In this document: piece after piece, positions 1-7,202 of the stretch
How positions within the stretch are numbered: the stretch's first letter is position 1
Layout: every line of letters starts with the position of its first letter
Source of the DNA: Planctomycetota bacterium
GTDB taxonomy: Bacteria > Planctomycetota > Phycisphaerae > Tepidisphaerales > Tepidisphaeraceae
Reading direction: 5' to 3'
Length of the DNA: 36,065 nucleotides
Assembly: GCA_029777755.1 (NCBI GenBank)
Contig: JAKORQ010000077.1
Span: 1 to 36,065, forward strand
The notes under the pieces: generated by a model
Databases searched by the model: none
What the model saw: the letters and a program-made list of their open reading frames with translations, nothing else
What the model was told of the DNA's origin: nothing
Made by a program: the position numbers and the translations under genes

Positions 1-568
1 CAAGGAACTTGCCAAACTGGTTGTCATGGGCGTCATGGCAGGTGGTGCACTGCAGCTCCTGGTTGTGGTCGAGACGGACGGAGGAATGCAGCGCGGCCGG
101 GCTCTTGAGCTTGGGATTCTTCGACACCAGGGCGCTGTCATAGCGGAAGCTGATGGGGTGATCGTCCGAAAGGTCGGTACCGAGGTTGGACTTCCCCGGG
201 GGAAGCGTGGTGATACCGCCGGCCATCATGATCGGCTGGTGGCGCGATACCACGTTGCCCAGCGCGATCGTGCCGTCATGGCATGACAGGCAGAGCTTGG
301 AGTTGCCCGTTGGCTGCCCCGGGCTGGCCTTGAGCGAGTTGGATGAATAGACCTTGTACGCGGCGGCGGGCAGCTGACGATTCCACAGCGGCTGGACCGG
401 CGTGGCATTGTGCGGGGTGTGGCAGAAGATGCAGACCTGCTGCTCGGAGGTGGCGCGCACGCTGCCCGGGCCGGCGGCCGAGAGATTGTGCACCGAGTCG
501 ACGATGCTCTGCTGCGCCAGCAGGAGCTGCCCCATGAGCACACATATCACCAGAGATGTCCATCTCAT
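1..568 (-). CDS. Multihaem cytochrome c, CHTPHN type (3' end outside window)
   Basis: Partial exported cytochrome, open at the left edge, with about 189 residues visible. Three haem-binding motifs are seen in order: CIFCH (followed by TPHNA), CLSCH (followed by DGTIAL) and CTTCH (followed by DAH). It is a clear paralogue of the cytochrome at 5591-6334: both share CHTPHNA, LW, the LCLSCHDGT block and NLGTDLS.DHP, so a fourth haem motif is expected just past position 1. The N-terminus (MRWTSLVICVLMGQLLLAQ) is a signal peptide, so it is periplasmic or extracellular. The start is chosen because ATG at 568 overlaps the upstream NHL gene's TGA (ATGA), implying translational coupling. Likely role, by inference: electron transfer at or beyond the outer membrane as part of the six-gene conduit operon. 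It may belong to the tetrahaem group that includes polymerising nanowire cytochromes such as OmcE, but this is not shown here. Confidence 0.85.
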   Translation of the reverse strand, partial: MRWTSLVICVLMGQLLLAQQSIVDSVHNLSAAGPGSVRATSEQQVCIFCHTPHNATPVQPLWNRQLPAAAYKVYSSNSLKASPGQPTGNSKLCLSCHDGTIALGNVVSRHQPIMMAGGITTLPPGKSNLGTDLSDDHPISFRYDSALVSKNPKLKSPAALHSSVRLDHNQELQCTTCHDAHDNQFGKFL

Positions 569-1653
569 TGCTTGTTCTCCGGTAGATAGTCGAACACCTG
601 CAACCGACGGTTGTACGTGTCGGCGACCCAGATGCGGTCGTGTGGATCGATGAAGATGCCGGCCGGCAGCCAGAACTGCCCCGGCCCGCGCCCCTCCTGG
701 CCGAAGGTCAGCAGCAACGTCCCCTGTTCATCGAATATCTGCACCGCCTCGAACTGGGCATCGACGACGTACAGGTGATCCTCCGAGTCGATGGCGATTC
801 CCTTCGGCTGCGCGAATGTCCCGGGAACGGTCCCCTGCTTGCCGATCACCAGCGCCGGGCGGAACGTCGCGTCAAACTGCTGCACACGGAAGTTGAGCGA
901 GTCAGAGACATACACGCGCCCCTTGCTGTCGACCACGACGTTGGTGGGATAGTTGAACTGGCCCGGCTCGGTGCCACGCTCTCCGATTCGGGTGAGCAGT
1001 TCGCCATCCAGCGAGAAGACCGCGAGCTGATGAGCGCCGGTATCGACGACCAGCAGCCGGCGGGTGACTGCGTCATAGGCCATGCCGGCCGGCCGGCGCA
1101 GCTCGCCGCTGCCGAACGTCCCCTGGTACCTGCCATCACTGGCGAACACGTGGATGCACGCACCAACCGAGTCTGACACCAGCACGCGCCCGGCAGGGTC
1201 GTATGCTATTCCCACCGGCTGGGCAATGAGCTGTGGCCTGGGCGGGCTCCAGCGGGCGTACTTGCGCGTGTCCAGGTCGAATACATGCACGAACTGCCCC
1301 TGGGCGTCGGCCACGAAGATGCGGTCCTGCCCATCGGTGCAGACCGCGTACGGCGAGAGCATCGAGTAGGCTTCCTTCTTGCCGAAGATGGCGCGGTTGA
1401 TCGCCTGCCCAAGCCCCACCCCGGGCTTGAGGTCATCGCTAGTGACCAGCTCCCCCACCCATTCGATGCGGGTACGCTCCGGCGGAGGCGGCCAGACGAT
1501 CGGGTTCTCCAGGCGCGGGAATACCACCCCGGCCGAGCGCACGCAACTGACCGACAGGGCGGCCAGCGACAACAGCAGGATCATCGCGCAGGCGCCAAGC
1601 AGGCGTCTCTTGCCTTGCCGCTTCAGTCGCATTGTGTCCGTGTCGTGTCGCAT
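565..1653 (-). CDS. NHL-repeat beta-propeller lipoprotein
   Basis: 362 residues. A basic N-terminus and hydrophobic stretch end at a cysteine (LSVSC, a weak lipobox), so it is probably an anchored exported protein. The short segment WPPPPERTRIEWVGEL precedes a series of six or so NHL-type blades with the recurrent pattern G...VDS.GRVYVSDS...RVQQFD, PKGIAIDS.DHLYVVDA and LPAGIFIDPHDRIWVADT. NHL propellers usually act as binding scaffolds and carry no catalytic residues. It has the same architecture and the same leader motif as the protein at 4302-5498, so the two are paralogues. It sits 15 bases after the beta-barrel gene and overlaps the downstream cytochrome by four bases, inside the conduit operon. 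An in-frame ATG at 1632 is an alternative start. NHL lipoproteins next to multihaem cytochromes are a recurring arrangement; the partner bound is unknown. Confidence 0.85.
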   Translation of the reverse strand: MRHDTDTMRLKRQGKRRLLGACAMILLLSLAALSVSCVRSAGVVFPRLENPIVWPPPPERTRIEWVGELVTSDDLKPGVGLGQAINRAIFGKKEAYSMLSPYAVCTDGQDRIFVADAQGQFVHVFDLDTRKYARWSPPRPQLIAQPVGIAYDPAGRVLVSDSVGACIHVFASDGRYQGTFGSGELRRPAGMAYDAVTRRLLVVDTGAHQLAVFSLDGELLTRIGERGTEPGQFNYPTNVVVDSKGRVYVSDSLNFRVQQFDATFRPALVIGKQGTVPGTFAQPKGIAIDSEDHLYVVDAQFEAVQIFDEQGTLLLTFGQEGRGPGQFWLPAGIFIDPHDRIWVADTYNRRLQVFDYLPENKQ

Positions 1654-1668
1654 CGTCGTTCGCTCACA

Positions 1669-3687
1669 TCAGAAGTACCTGCGAATCCCCATTCGAATGA
1701 ACTCAAAGTTCGTGTCCTGCGCATCGCCGCGGAACTGTGCCGCCCGCGCCTGCAGGTAAAGATCGACCTGGCGATAGTTCCAGCGCAACTCCAGCTGCTC
1801 CTCAAACCCAGTGTTGTCGCCGTAACGCCGATTGCTTTCATCTCGCCACATCACCAGGGCGCTGCCGCTGAGGCGGGTGCTGAATCGATGGTCGACACGC
1901 GCCGAGATCGTGTACAGCCCAAGCACGTTGTCATCATCGATAAGCTCGATGCGTGTATACGTTCCATTCACCGACCAGGTAGTCTCGGCCGCGTTGCGTA
2001 TCCAGCGGAAGTACACGCGATCGGCATTGTACGGGTATACGGTGCTGTCATGCTCCTGGTGCTCGGCGCCAACAGTGAACTCCTTCAGGAAGCGGTAATC
2101 AGCGCCATAGACATAGTCGTCATACTCATTGAACGGTACCCGTCCCGGGTCGGGCGAATCAATCTCCTGCCGCTGGAGGCTGTAGCGGACGAACAGGCCA
2201 AGTCCATCCAGGGGCCCACGATCAAAGTCATAGCGCAGGCCTGACCCGAGCCGCCGCGTCTCGATCACATTGGCGGGCAGCGAATCCTGCGTGTAGTCGA
2301 TCAGCACCGACTGCCCCGAGCCGATCCGCCCGCCGATCACCCGGTGCAGCTCGACGCGGTCGCCGAAATCCTCCACCGTATAGTCGACACCGGGCAGGTA
2401 CAGCAGGCCCGATGGATCGGTCAGCACGATGCTGCTGGGCGAGGTGTTCGAGGGCAGCACGATCGGGAGAGGATCGGTGAAGGAGCTGACCATGTCGATC
2501 ACCTGGATCTCGCCGCTGCCTTCACTCTCGGCGCGGCTCCAGCCCAGGTTGAGGTTCGCACCCAGCCTGCCCATGGGGACGCGCTTGCGGTATTGCCAGT
2601 CGATGTCGGCAAATGTCTCGGTGGTTTGGTAGCCCTCGGAATCATCGGTGCGCATGATGCCGATGTCCGCATCGGTGGTCAGACTCTGGTATAGGCTGTG
2701 GGAGAACCCGGTGCTGGCGCGATGGGTGTCGGTGGTGTAATCGCGCAAGTTCAGCCGCTCGAAGCTGTAGTTGTAGCGGGTGCGGAACTTGCGCGAGTGC
2801 CGCAGCATCAGCGACTCGGACCAGCGGAAGCGATTCACGTCCGAGGTGCCGCTGTACTCCGACCAGCGGACCGACGAAGTAAGCCGGCTGCCGCCACGCT
2901 CGCCGAAGTTGGCGCGATGCGTGGCCGAGGCATCCTGCTGCTGGTACTCGAAATCGACTCCGTTGGTCTCGTCGATGCGCGAGTAGTTGTACGCCATCTC
3001 CAGCGTCTGGCTCTGCGACAACAGCGCAAACGCCGACCAGGAGATGCGATCCTGCGTGTACCTGAGGTCATCCTCCGGCTCCGGTCCATCCTGGCTCGAC
3101 TCGATATGCGAGATTGACAGGGTATTGTCGAATTTGCCGATGCGATGATTCAGGCTAAGCCCCGTCTCGGTGGTCTGTGCCTCGATAGCCGCCCCGAAGT
3201 CGCGAAAGATCCAATTCTGATCGCGCCGGCTGAAGACGGTCAGCGGCCATTCGCCGGTGCGCAGGTATGTCGCGCTCACGTCCCAGCGATACAGCGGGCC
3301 GACGGTGGTTGAGTCCTGGCCATTGGTGTCGGAGAAGCGTTCCTCGGCCCCTCCGGAGAACGACATCTCCAGAGACAGGTAGTTGGGGTGCAGGTAATAG
3401 CCGGTGGTGTCGTAGTTGAGCGTCTGGCCGAGCACGAAGTCGGTGGTCTCGACCCGGCCATTATCCTGGTGATTGTCGGTGCGATTGTGGTGATACAGCG
3501 ACACCATCTCCAGCGAGAGCAGTCCCGGGTTTATACGCAGCCCGCTGCGGGGCAGTTCGCGGGTCAGGATGATCGGCTCACCGTCGTCGGCGCGGGTGGT
3601 CTGCGCAAGCGAGAACTCGGCCGCGATGGCCACCGCCATGCATGCCTGCATCAGTCTCACCACGTCTCGCCCGCGCAACAGCCTCAC
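1669..3687 (-). CDS. Outer-membrane beta-barrel protein, candidate porin of a cytochrome conduit
   Basis: 672 residues with a signal peptide (first ~30 residues, cleavage near SLAQ/TTRAD). The rest is an almost continuous run of alternating amphipathic strands rich in Tyr, Trp, Arg and Ser, with acidic/polar turns, ending in the aromatic C-terminus RRYF. The terminal Phe is typical of BAM-inserted barrels. Around residues 410-470 there is a distinct non-barrel segment (DPSGLLYLPGVDYTVEDFG...) resembling an Ig-like insertion between strands. The gene overlaps the upstream pentahaem lipoprotein by four bases (ATGA) and lies among cytochrome and NHL genes, the context expected of a porin that sheathes a cytochrome across the outer membrane (MtrB/PioB/Omb-like role). 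Sequence similarity to MtrB itself is not apparent by eye; the function is inferred from fold and context. Confidence 0.8.
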   Translation of the reverse strand: MRLLRGRDVVRLMQACMAVAIAAEFSLAQTTRADDGEPIILTRELPRSGLRINPGLLSLEMVSLYHHNRTDNHQDNGRVETTDFVLGQTLNYDTTGYYLHPNYLSLEMSFSGGAEERFSDTNGQDSTTVGPLYRWDVSATYLRTGEWPLTVFSRRDQNWIFRDFGAAIEAQTTETGLSLNHRIGKFDNTLSISHIESSQDGPEPEDDLRYTQDRISWSAFALLSQSQTLEMAYNYSRIDETNGVDFEYQQQDASATHRANFGERGGSRLTSSVRWSEYSGTSDVNRFRWSESLMLRHSRKFRTRYNYSFERLNLRDYTTDTHRASTGFSHSLYQSLTTDADIGIMRTDDSEGYQTTETFADIDWQYRKRVPMGRLGANLNLGWSRAESEGSGEIQVIDMVSSFTDPLPIVLPSNTSPSSIVLTDPSGLLYLPGVDYTVEDFGDRVELHRVIGGRIGSGQSVLIDYTQDSLPANVIETRRLGSGLRYDFDRGPLDGLGLFVRYSLQRQEIDSPDPGRVPFNEYDDYVYGADYRFLKEFTVGAEHQEHDSTVYPYNADRVYFRWIRNAAETTWSVNGTYTRIELIDDDNVLGLYTISARVDHRFSTRLSGSALVMWRDESNRRYGDNTGFEEQLELRWNYRQVDLYLQARAAQFRGDAQDTNFEFIRMGIRRYF

Positions 3688-4283
3688 TGAACTACTTCAC
3701 TTCCTTCGGCCGGAGCCGCCATGGAATCATCCGCGATTTTCAGCAGGAAATTCCGGTCCTCCCCGCCATGCCCCGAGTGGCAAGTCAGGCAACCACTGTT
3801 CTGTTCCGAGTGCTCTGGCACGCGCGTGCTGAGCAGTTCCGTCTCGTGACACTGCACGCAGATCCTGGGGGATGAATACTTCAGCAGGTGCACCTCCGAC
3901 GCCTGGTGCGGCTGGTGACACTGCAGGCACTCCTTCGCTGCCACCGGCCCGTGCATCACGGGGTATGACGCGGCCACATCCGCATGGCATGAGATGCACG
4001 CATCCGGCTTCACGCGCGCGCGAGCGAAGATGTCGCGGGTGTTCAGGTGGCAGGCGTCGCACTGGTTCTCGGCGTACGGGGCATGGATGTAGACCGGCCG
4101 GCCGCTGCTGCTCACCAGTTGCTTCTTCTGGGTCGTCTGCGATGGGTCAGGCACGCCATCGAAGAAGAAGCTCAGGATCTTGTAGCGCTGCTCGGGCGTG
4201 CCGCAGCCGGCCAGCATTGCCCCCAAGACAAGGACAATCCCGGTCAGCCACCCTCTCGCAGCGCTATGCCGTATTCCGCGCAT
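3684..4283 (-). CDS. Pentahaem cytochrome c lipoprotein
   Basis: 199 residues with a good lipoprotein signal: hydrophobic segment then MLAGC. Five haem motifs follow: CDACH, CISCH, CLQCH, CVQCH and CLTCH, arranged in closely spaced pairs like the doubled-CXXCH cytochromes. Lipidation places it at a membrane surface, probably as the periplasm-facing or barrel-plugging electron carrier of the conduit. Its stop overlaps the beta-barrel start by four bases, strong evidence for coupled expression with the barrel. The upstream NHL gene ends 18 bases before the start, and TGAGGAAAG there serves as both stop codon and likely ribosome-binding site (spacing about 12, rather long). The start codon lies within a 15-base motif that recurs upstream of two other genes of the operon. 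Confidence 0.88.
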   Translation of the reverse strand: MRGIRHSAARGWLTGIVLVLGAMLAGCGTPEQRYKILSFFFDGVPDPSQTTQKKQLVSSSGRPVYIHAPYAENQCDACHLNTRDIFARARVKPDACISCHADVAASYPVMHGPVAAKECLQCHQPHQASEVHLLKYSSPRICVQCHETELLSTRVPEHSEQNSGCLTCHSGHGGEDRNFLLKIADDSMAAPAEGSEVVQ

Positions 4284-4288
4284 TTGCC
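4274..4288 (-). repeat. 15-base motif, copy 1 (over pentahaem start codon)
   Basis: On the minus strand this reads GGCAAATGCGCGGAA and contains the ATG of the pentahaem gene. It is identical to 15 bases at 6414-6428 on the same strand. Confidence 0.5.
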
Positions 4289-4301
4289 GGTGCGTCTTTC
4301 C

Positions 4302-5498
4302 TCAGTTTGCCGGCCTGGTCGTCGGACCGGCCGTAGAATCGCTCGCTCTCGGGGCATCCGAGATGGTGATCGACCCGCTGGTATTGGCGCTGTCGGCCGA
4401 GGTGTCGGCCACGGTGTAACCGGGCTTCAACCGCCCCATCGCATAGACTGAAACCTTCTGGTCGCCGAACTGGTTGGCCACGAATATCAACCGTTCCGCC
4501 TGGAAAGCCGGGTGGATGTACCTGGCGAAAATCTCGAGGTTCTTCTCTGAGATCTCCAGCCCGGCCGGCAGGTCCATCGCCCCGGGGAAGGAACCCAGCC
4601 CGCCGTAGAAGCCAACCACCCTTCCCTCGGAATCAAACACCTGCACGTTGTTGAACGCAGCATCAACTACATGAATGTGGTCGTCGCTGCCGATCGCCAG
4701 GTGCTTGGGACGAACGAACTGGCCCGGGCGATTGCCAGTCTGCCCGAATCCGAGCAGGAAAGTGCCATCGGGAGCAAACTTCTGCACCCTCGCCTTGATG
4801 AAATCCGAGACATAGATGTTGCCCTGGCGATCAACCGCCACCCCCAGTGGCCCGATGAACTGCCCATCCTCGCCGCCGCGCTCGCCGATGGTGTGCAGCA
4901 GCTCGCCAGTCTCACGGTCGAGTACCTTCACGTGGGCATTCTTCAGGTCGGAGACGTATAGCCGATCCTGGTAAAGCGCGATGGCCACCGGGTTGGTGTC
5001 GGTAAGCCGCAGGCTCTTTACGTATCGCTCCTCAGGGGAGAAGACGGAGATCTGGCTCTGCGCTGAATCGACGACGTACTTGGTCCCATCGGGGGCGATG
5101 GCAAGATCGACGGCCTTGCGGATGGCCGACGACCCGGTGGCGCCCATCAGGCGGGCCTGCTGCTTTGGGAGATCCAGCACGACGATGCCGGTGCCGCGGA
5201 CATCGCAAACGTAGATTCTCCCGTTCCAGAAGCGCACGCCGTAAGGCTTGTTGATGGGATAGGCCTCGGCCGCCTGAGAGCCGAAGATCGTCTCATCCAG
5301 GCTGCTGCGCGGCGGACTTACATCGGTAGACCTGTTGTAGGAGACGAGGAACTGGATGCGCGGTTCATCGGGCGCGGGCGGCCAGAACGAGTAAGTGCGC
5401 TTCTCCGCCGGCGCCTGCGTCGGCGTACTGACACATCCCCCGAGCACCATCGCACAAAGCGCCACGGCGGCGAATCTCACAAAGCTTCTGCTTGCCAT
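4302..5498 (-). CDS. NHL-repeat beta-propeller lipoprotein
   Basis: 398 residues with a clear lipobox (MVLGGC). The motif FWPPAPDEPRIQFL follows, then NHL blades: NKPYGVRFWNGRIYVCDV, DLAIAPDGTKYVVDSA, GPLGVAVDRQGNIYVSDF, RPKHLAIGSDDHIHVVDA. The frame opens at a GTG at 5510, but the ATG at 5498 is preferred because GAGGTGA lies about eight bases upstream of it. It is a paralogue of the NHL lipoprotein at 565-1653. Adjacent genes on both sides are multihaem cytochromes. The C-terminus is a Ser/Thr/Pro/Asp-rich low-complexity tail, unlike the other copy. The molecular partner is unknown; a structural or docking role on the envelope is inferred. Confidence 0.86.
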   Translation of the reverse strand: MASRSFVRFAAVALCAMVLGGCVSTPTQAPAEKRTYSFWPPAPDEPRIQFLVSYNRSTDVSPPRSSLDETIFGSQAAEAYPINKPYGVRFWNGRIYVCDVRGTGIVVLDLPKQQARLMGATGSSAIRKAVDLAIAPDGTKYVVDSAQSQISVFSPEERYVKSLRLTDTNPVAIALYQDRLYVSDLKNAHVKVLDRETGELLHTIGERGGEDGQFIGPLGVAVDRQGNIYVSDFIKARVQKFAPDGTFLLGFGQTGNRPGQFVRPKHLAIGSDDHIHVVDAAFNNVQVFDSEGRVVGFYGGLGSFPGAMDLPAGLEISEKNLEIFARYIHPAFQAERLIFVANQFGDQKVSVYAMGRLKPGYTVADTSADSANTSGSITISDAPRASDSTAGPTTRPAN

Positions 5499-5551
5499 TA
5501 GCACAGTCACCTCATTTCAACATCGATTCGGTCCTCTCCCCTGCCGCATCG

Positions 5552-5575
5552 GGCAAACGCGCGGAAGCGGGGCAG
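5552..5575 (+). repeat. 24-base repeat, inverted copy between NHL and tetrahaem genes
   Basis: Reads GGCAAACGCGCGGAAG then CGGGGCAG on the plus strand. It matches the copy at 6405-6428 at 23 of 24 positions, in opposite orientation. It lies about 54 bases upstream of the NHL start at 5498. Confidence 0.6.
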
Positions 5576-5590
5576 CCGTCGATGTGCTCG

Positions 5591-6334
5591 TTACTTGTGG
5601 TGGCAGCTCAAGCAGATCTCGCTGCCGGTGTTGGTTACCCGCAGAAGTCCCGGCTCATCGGGCAACGTGCCATTGTGTACGTCATGGCAGGTCACGCAGG
5701 AGATCGAAGGCCAGTTCGTGTAGGTGATGTCATTTCCGTCCTGGTCCTTGGAGCCGGCGGGAACCGGCGTGGTCGACCAGGCGAATTTGCGGAACTTGGC
5801 CTGCACGCTGGCGAACGGGGCATAGCCATAGTGGCCGCCGTGCTGCGTGTTCTCCTTGTACTGAGCGCGGAAGCCGACCGGGTGGTCGTTGCTCAGGTCA
5901 GTGCCGAGGTTTGCGGTAGGTGAGCCGTGGCCGGCGGTGCCGATGGTGCCACCGGTGACGCGGCTCTGGTCCTTGCCCATGAAACTGTCGAGGGCGACAG
6001 TCCCGTCATGGCAGGACAGGCACAGGCGAGACGCGCCGTCCATGTCATTCTGGGTAAGGATGGTATCGCCGGCATCGAGCGTGGTGGTGTTATCCACCGA
6101 CGTCGAGCGGGTACCGTGATAGTTGTACTCGGCGGTCGAGAGGGTGTGGGCCCAAAGGCGGCCGGTGATCCCCGTCTCGATCGCATTGTGAGGCGTATGA
6201 CAGGGCTTGCAGATGGCGTTATCTGACCAACCCTGCGCCGAAAAATCATGCTTCGAGCCGGCGACTTCGCCCAGCGCAAAGCAGGCCGCGAGCATTGGCG
6301 TGGCCGCGGCTATAAACTTGAACAAGCTTCTCAT
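5591..6334 (-). CDS. Tetrahaem cytochrome c, CHTPHN type
   Basis: 247 residues with a signal peptide (MRSLFKFIAAATPMLAACFA) and four haem motifs: CKPCH (then TPHNA), CLSCH (then DGTVAL), CVTCH (then DVHNG) and a C-terminal CLSCH. It is paralogous to the truncated cytochrome at the left edge. The reading frame extends further upstream, but ATG 6334 is chosen because it opens a proper signal peptide and has GGGAGAA just upstream. It is the first gene of the minus-strand conduit operon, followed after 92 bases by the second NHL gene. Likely an exported electron carrier, possibly the extracellular or polymer-forming component. Assignment to an OmcE-like nanowire family is a hypothesis to test by structure prediction. 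Confidence 0.87.
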   Translation of the reverse strand: MRSLFKFIAAATPMLAACFALGEVAGSKHDFSAQGWSDNAICKPCHTPHNAIETGITGRLWAHTLSTAEYNYHGTRSTSVDNTTTLDAGDTILTQNDMDGASRLCLSCHDGTVALDSFMGKDQSRVTGGTIGTAGHGSPTANLGTDLSNDHPVGFRAQYKENTQHGGHYGYAPFASVQAKFRKFAWSTTPVPAGSKDQDGNDITYTNWPSISCVTCHDVHNGTLPDEPGLLRVTNTGSEICLSCHHK

Positions 6335-6404
6335 GAGATTCTCCCATCTGGTCCTGGCGGCGGCCAGACCATCCGGCTTGCCCGCCAGGTCGCGTTGCGT
6401 GTGA

Positions 6405-6428
6405 CTGCCCCGCTTCCGCGCATTTGCC
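6405..6428 (-). repeat. 24-base repeat, copy upstream of tetrahaem gene
   Basis: On the minus strand it reads GGCAAATGCGCGGAAG then CGGGGCAG. It lies about 71 bases upstream of the tetrahaem start. With the copy at 5552-5575 it forms a pair of inverted repeats that exactly flank the tetrahaem gene. Confidence 0.6.
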
Positions 6429-6597
6429 AAGCGTGCTCATGGCAAGCACCGTACCAACCAGATGTGAGATTCCCGCAGCCGCCATCATGACCCGATTTCC
6501 CCATCCGACCGGGCTTCTGCCTCACCGATCCTTCCCGGATTCAAGAGAGCAAAGCAGCCTCATCTCCCAAAGCGGAGAGCGCTGTCATCTTTGACGG

Positions 6598-6626
6598 TTA
6601 ATCGCACTTCCCGTGTGCGAGATATA
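6598..6626 (+). promoter_or_regulatory. Candidate ccm promoter with internal palindrome
   Basis: TTAATC (6598-6603) and GATATA (6621-6626) are spaced 17 bases apart. The spacer holds the inverted repeat TCGCAC (6602-6607) / GTGCGA (6615-6620), a plausible operator. The match to sigma-70 hexamers is weak and the leader to ccmE would be about 160 bases. Confidence 0.3.
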
Positions 6627-6788
6627 CGGCCTGGTCAATTCCCAGTTTCAAGACGAAGGCAACCAGATTACGCGGCATTCTGCAGCACAAATGCCCTCTG
6701 CGGGGCGGAAAACGTCGATGGGTTGCCTGGAACACGGCTCAAGCGGCTATGGCACCGTCGTTGCGAACTCGTCGGGCGAGGCATACCT

Positions 6789-7202
6789 ATGCAGAAGATG
6801 ACAATTAAGCTGATCTTCGCCGGGCTTACCCTGGTGATGGCCGCGGGCTACCTGGCATATGCCGGGTTAAAGGACGGCTGGGTATACCACGTTGAGGTTG
6901 ATCAGTACCTTGCGGCGCGGGAGATGCACACGCAACGTGTGCGTCTGGTCGGCAAGGTTGGGGAGGAGAACTTTAAGTCCGATTCGGCCGGGCTGCATGC
7001 CAGCTTCCAACTGCTGGGTGAAGGCAGCCAGCTTCCGGTGGTCTACCGCGGGGCGATCCCGGAACTGTTCAAGCCAGAGGCCGAGGTGGTGGTCGAGGGC
7101 AAGCTTGATCCCCTGGGCGTTTTCCAGGCGGATGTGCTGATGACCAAGTGCGCCAGCAAGTATGAGTCCGAGGCGCATACCCGGGTGAATGAGGGGCTGT
7201 AA
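6789..7202 (+). CDS. ccmE: Cytochrome c maturation haem chaperone CcmE, CxxxY variant
   Basis: 137 residues. One N-terminal membrane helix (about residues 6-24) is followed by an OB-fold periplasmic domain with the family pattern of a V.L.G.V stretch, LPVVYRG..PELF and EVVVEG. CcmE carries haem covalently from CcmC to CcmF. The usual ligand is the His of HxxxY, but here the site reads KCASKY, with Cys121 and Tyr125, the CxxxY variant known from archaea and some Deltaproteobacteria and associated with System I sets lacking CcmH. The frame is open much further upstream, but ATG 6789 is preceded by GCGAGG at seven bases and opens directly into the membrane helix. The stop codon abuts the ccmF start (TAAATG). 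Confidence 0.92.
   Translation: MQKMTIKLIFAGLTLVMAAGYLAYAGLKDGWVYHVEVDQYLAAREMHTQRVRLVGKVGEENFKSDSAGLHASFQLLGEGSQLPVVYRGAIPELFKPEAEVVVEGKLDPLGVFQADVLMTKCASKYESEAHTRVNEGL

Larger units (their letters stand above)
6335..6788. other. Divergent intergenic region between cytochrome conduit and ccm operon
   Basis: 454 bases without a convincing gene. It must hold the promoters of both operons. It contains the 24-base repeat (6405-6428), a CCGGG/CCCGG inverted repeat around 6506-6538, and a candidate plus-strand promoter with a palindrome (6598-6626). I looked for a class I cyclic-di-GMP riboswitch upstream of the cytochrome and did not find its conserved core. Confidence 0.6.

Noticed and set aside
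6331..6525. 64-codon minus-strand frame upstream of the tetrahaem gene
   Set aside because: Overlaps the tetrahaem start region, has no ribosome-binding site and no family resemblance.
6335..6600. Possible class I cyclic-di-GMP riboswitch upstream of the tetrahaem gene
   Set aside because: GGCAAA plus a GGAA-looped hairpin looked suggestive, but the conserved GGGACGCAAAGCC core and the receptor helix are missing; the match is explained by the 24-base repeat. A covariance search would settle it.
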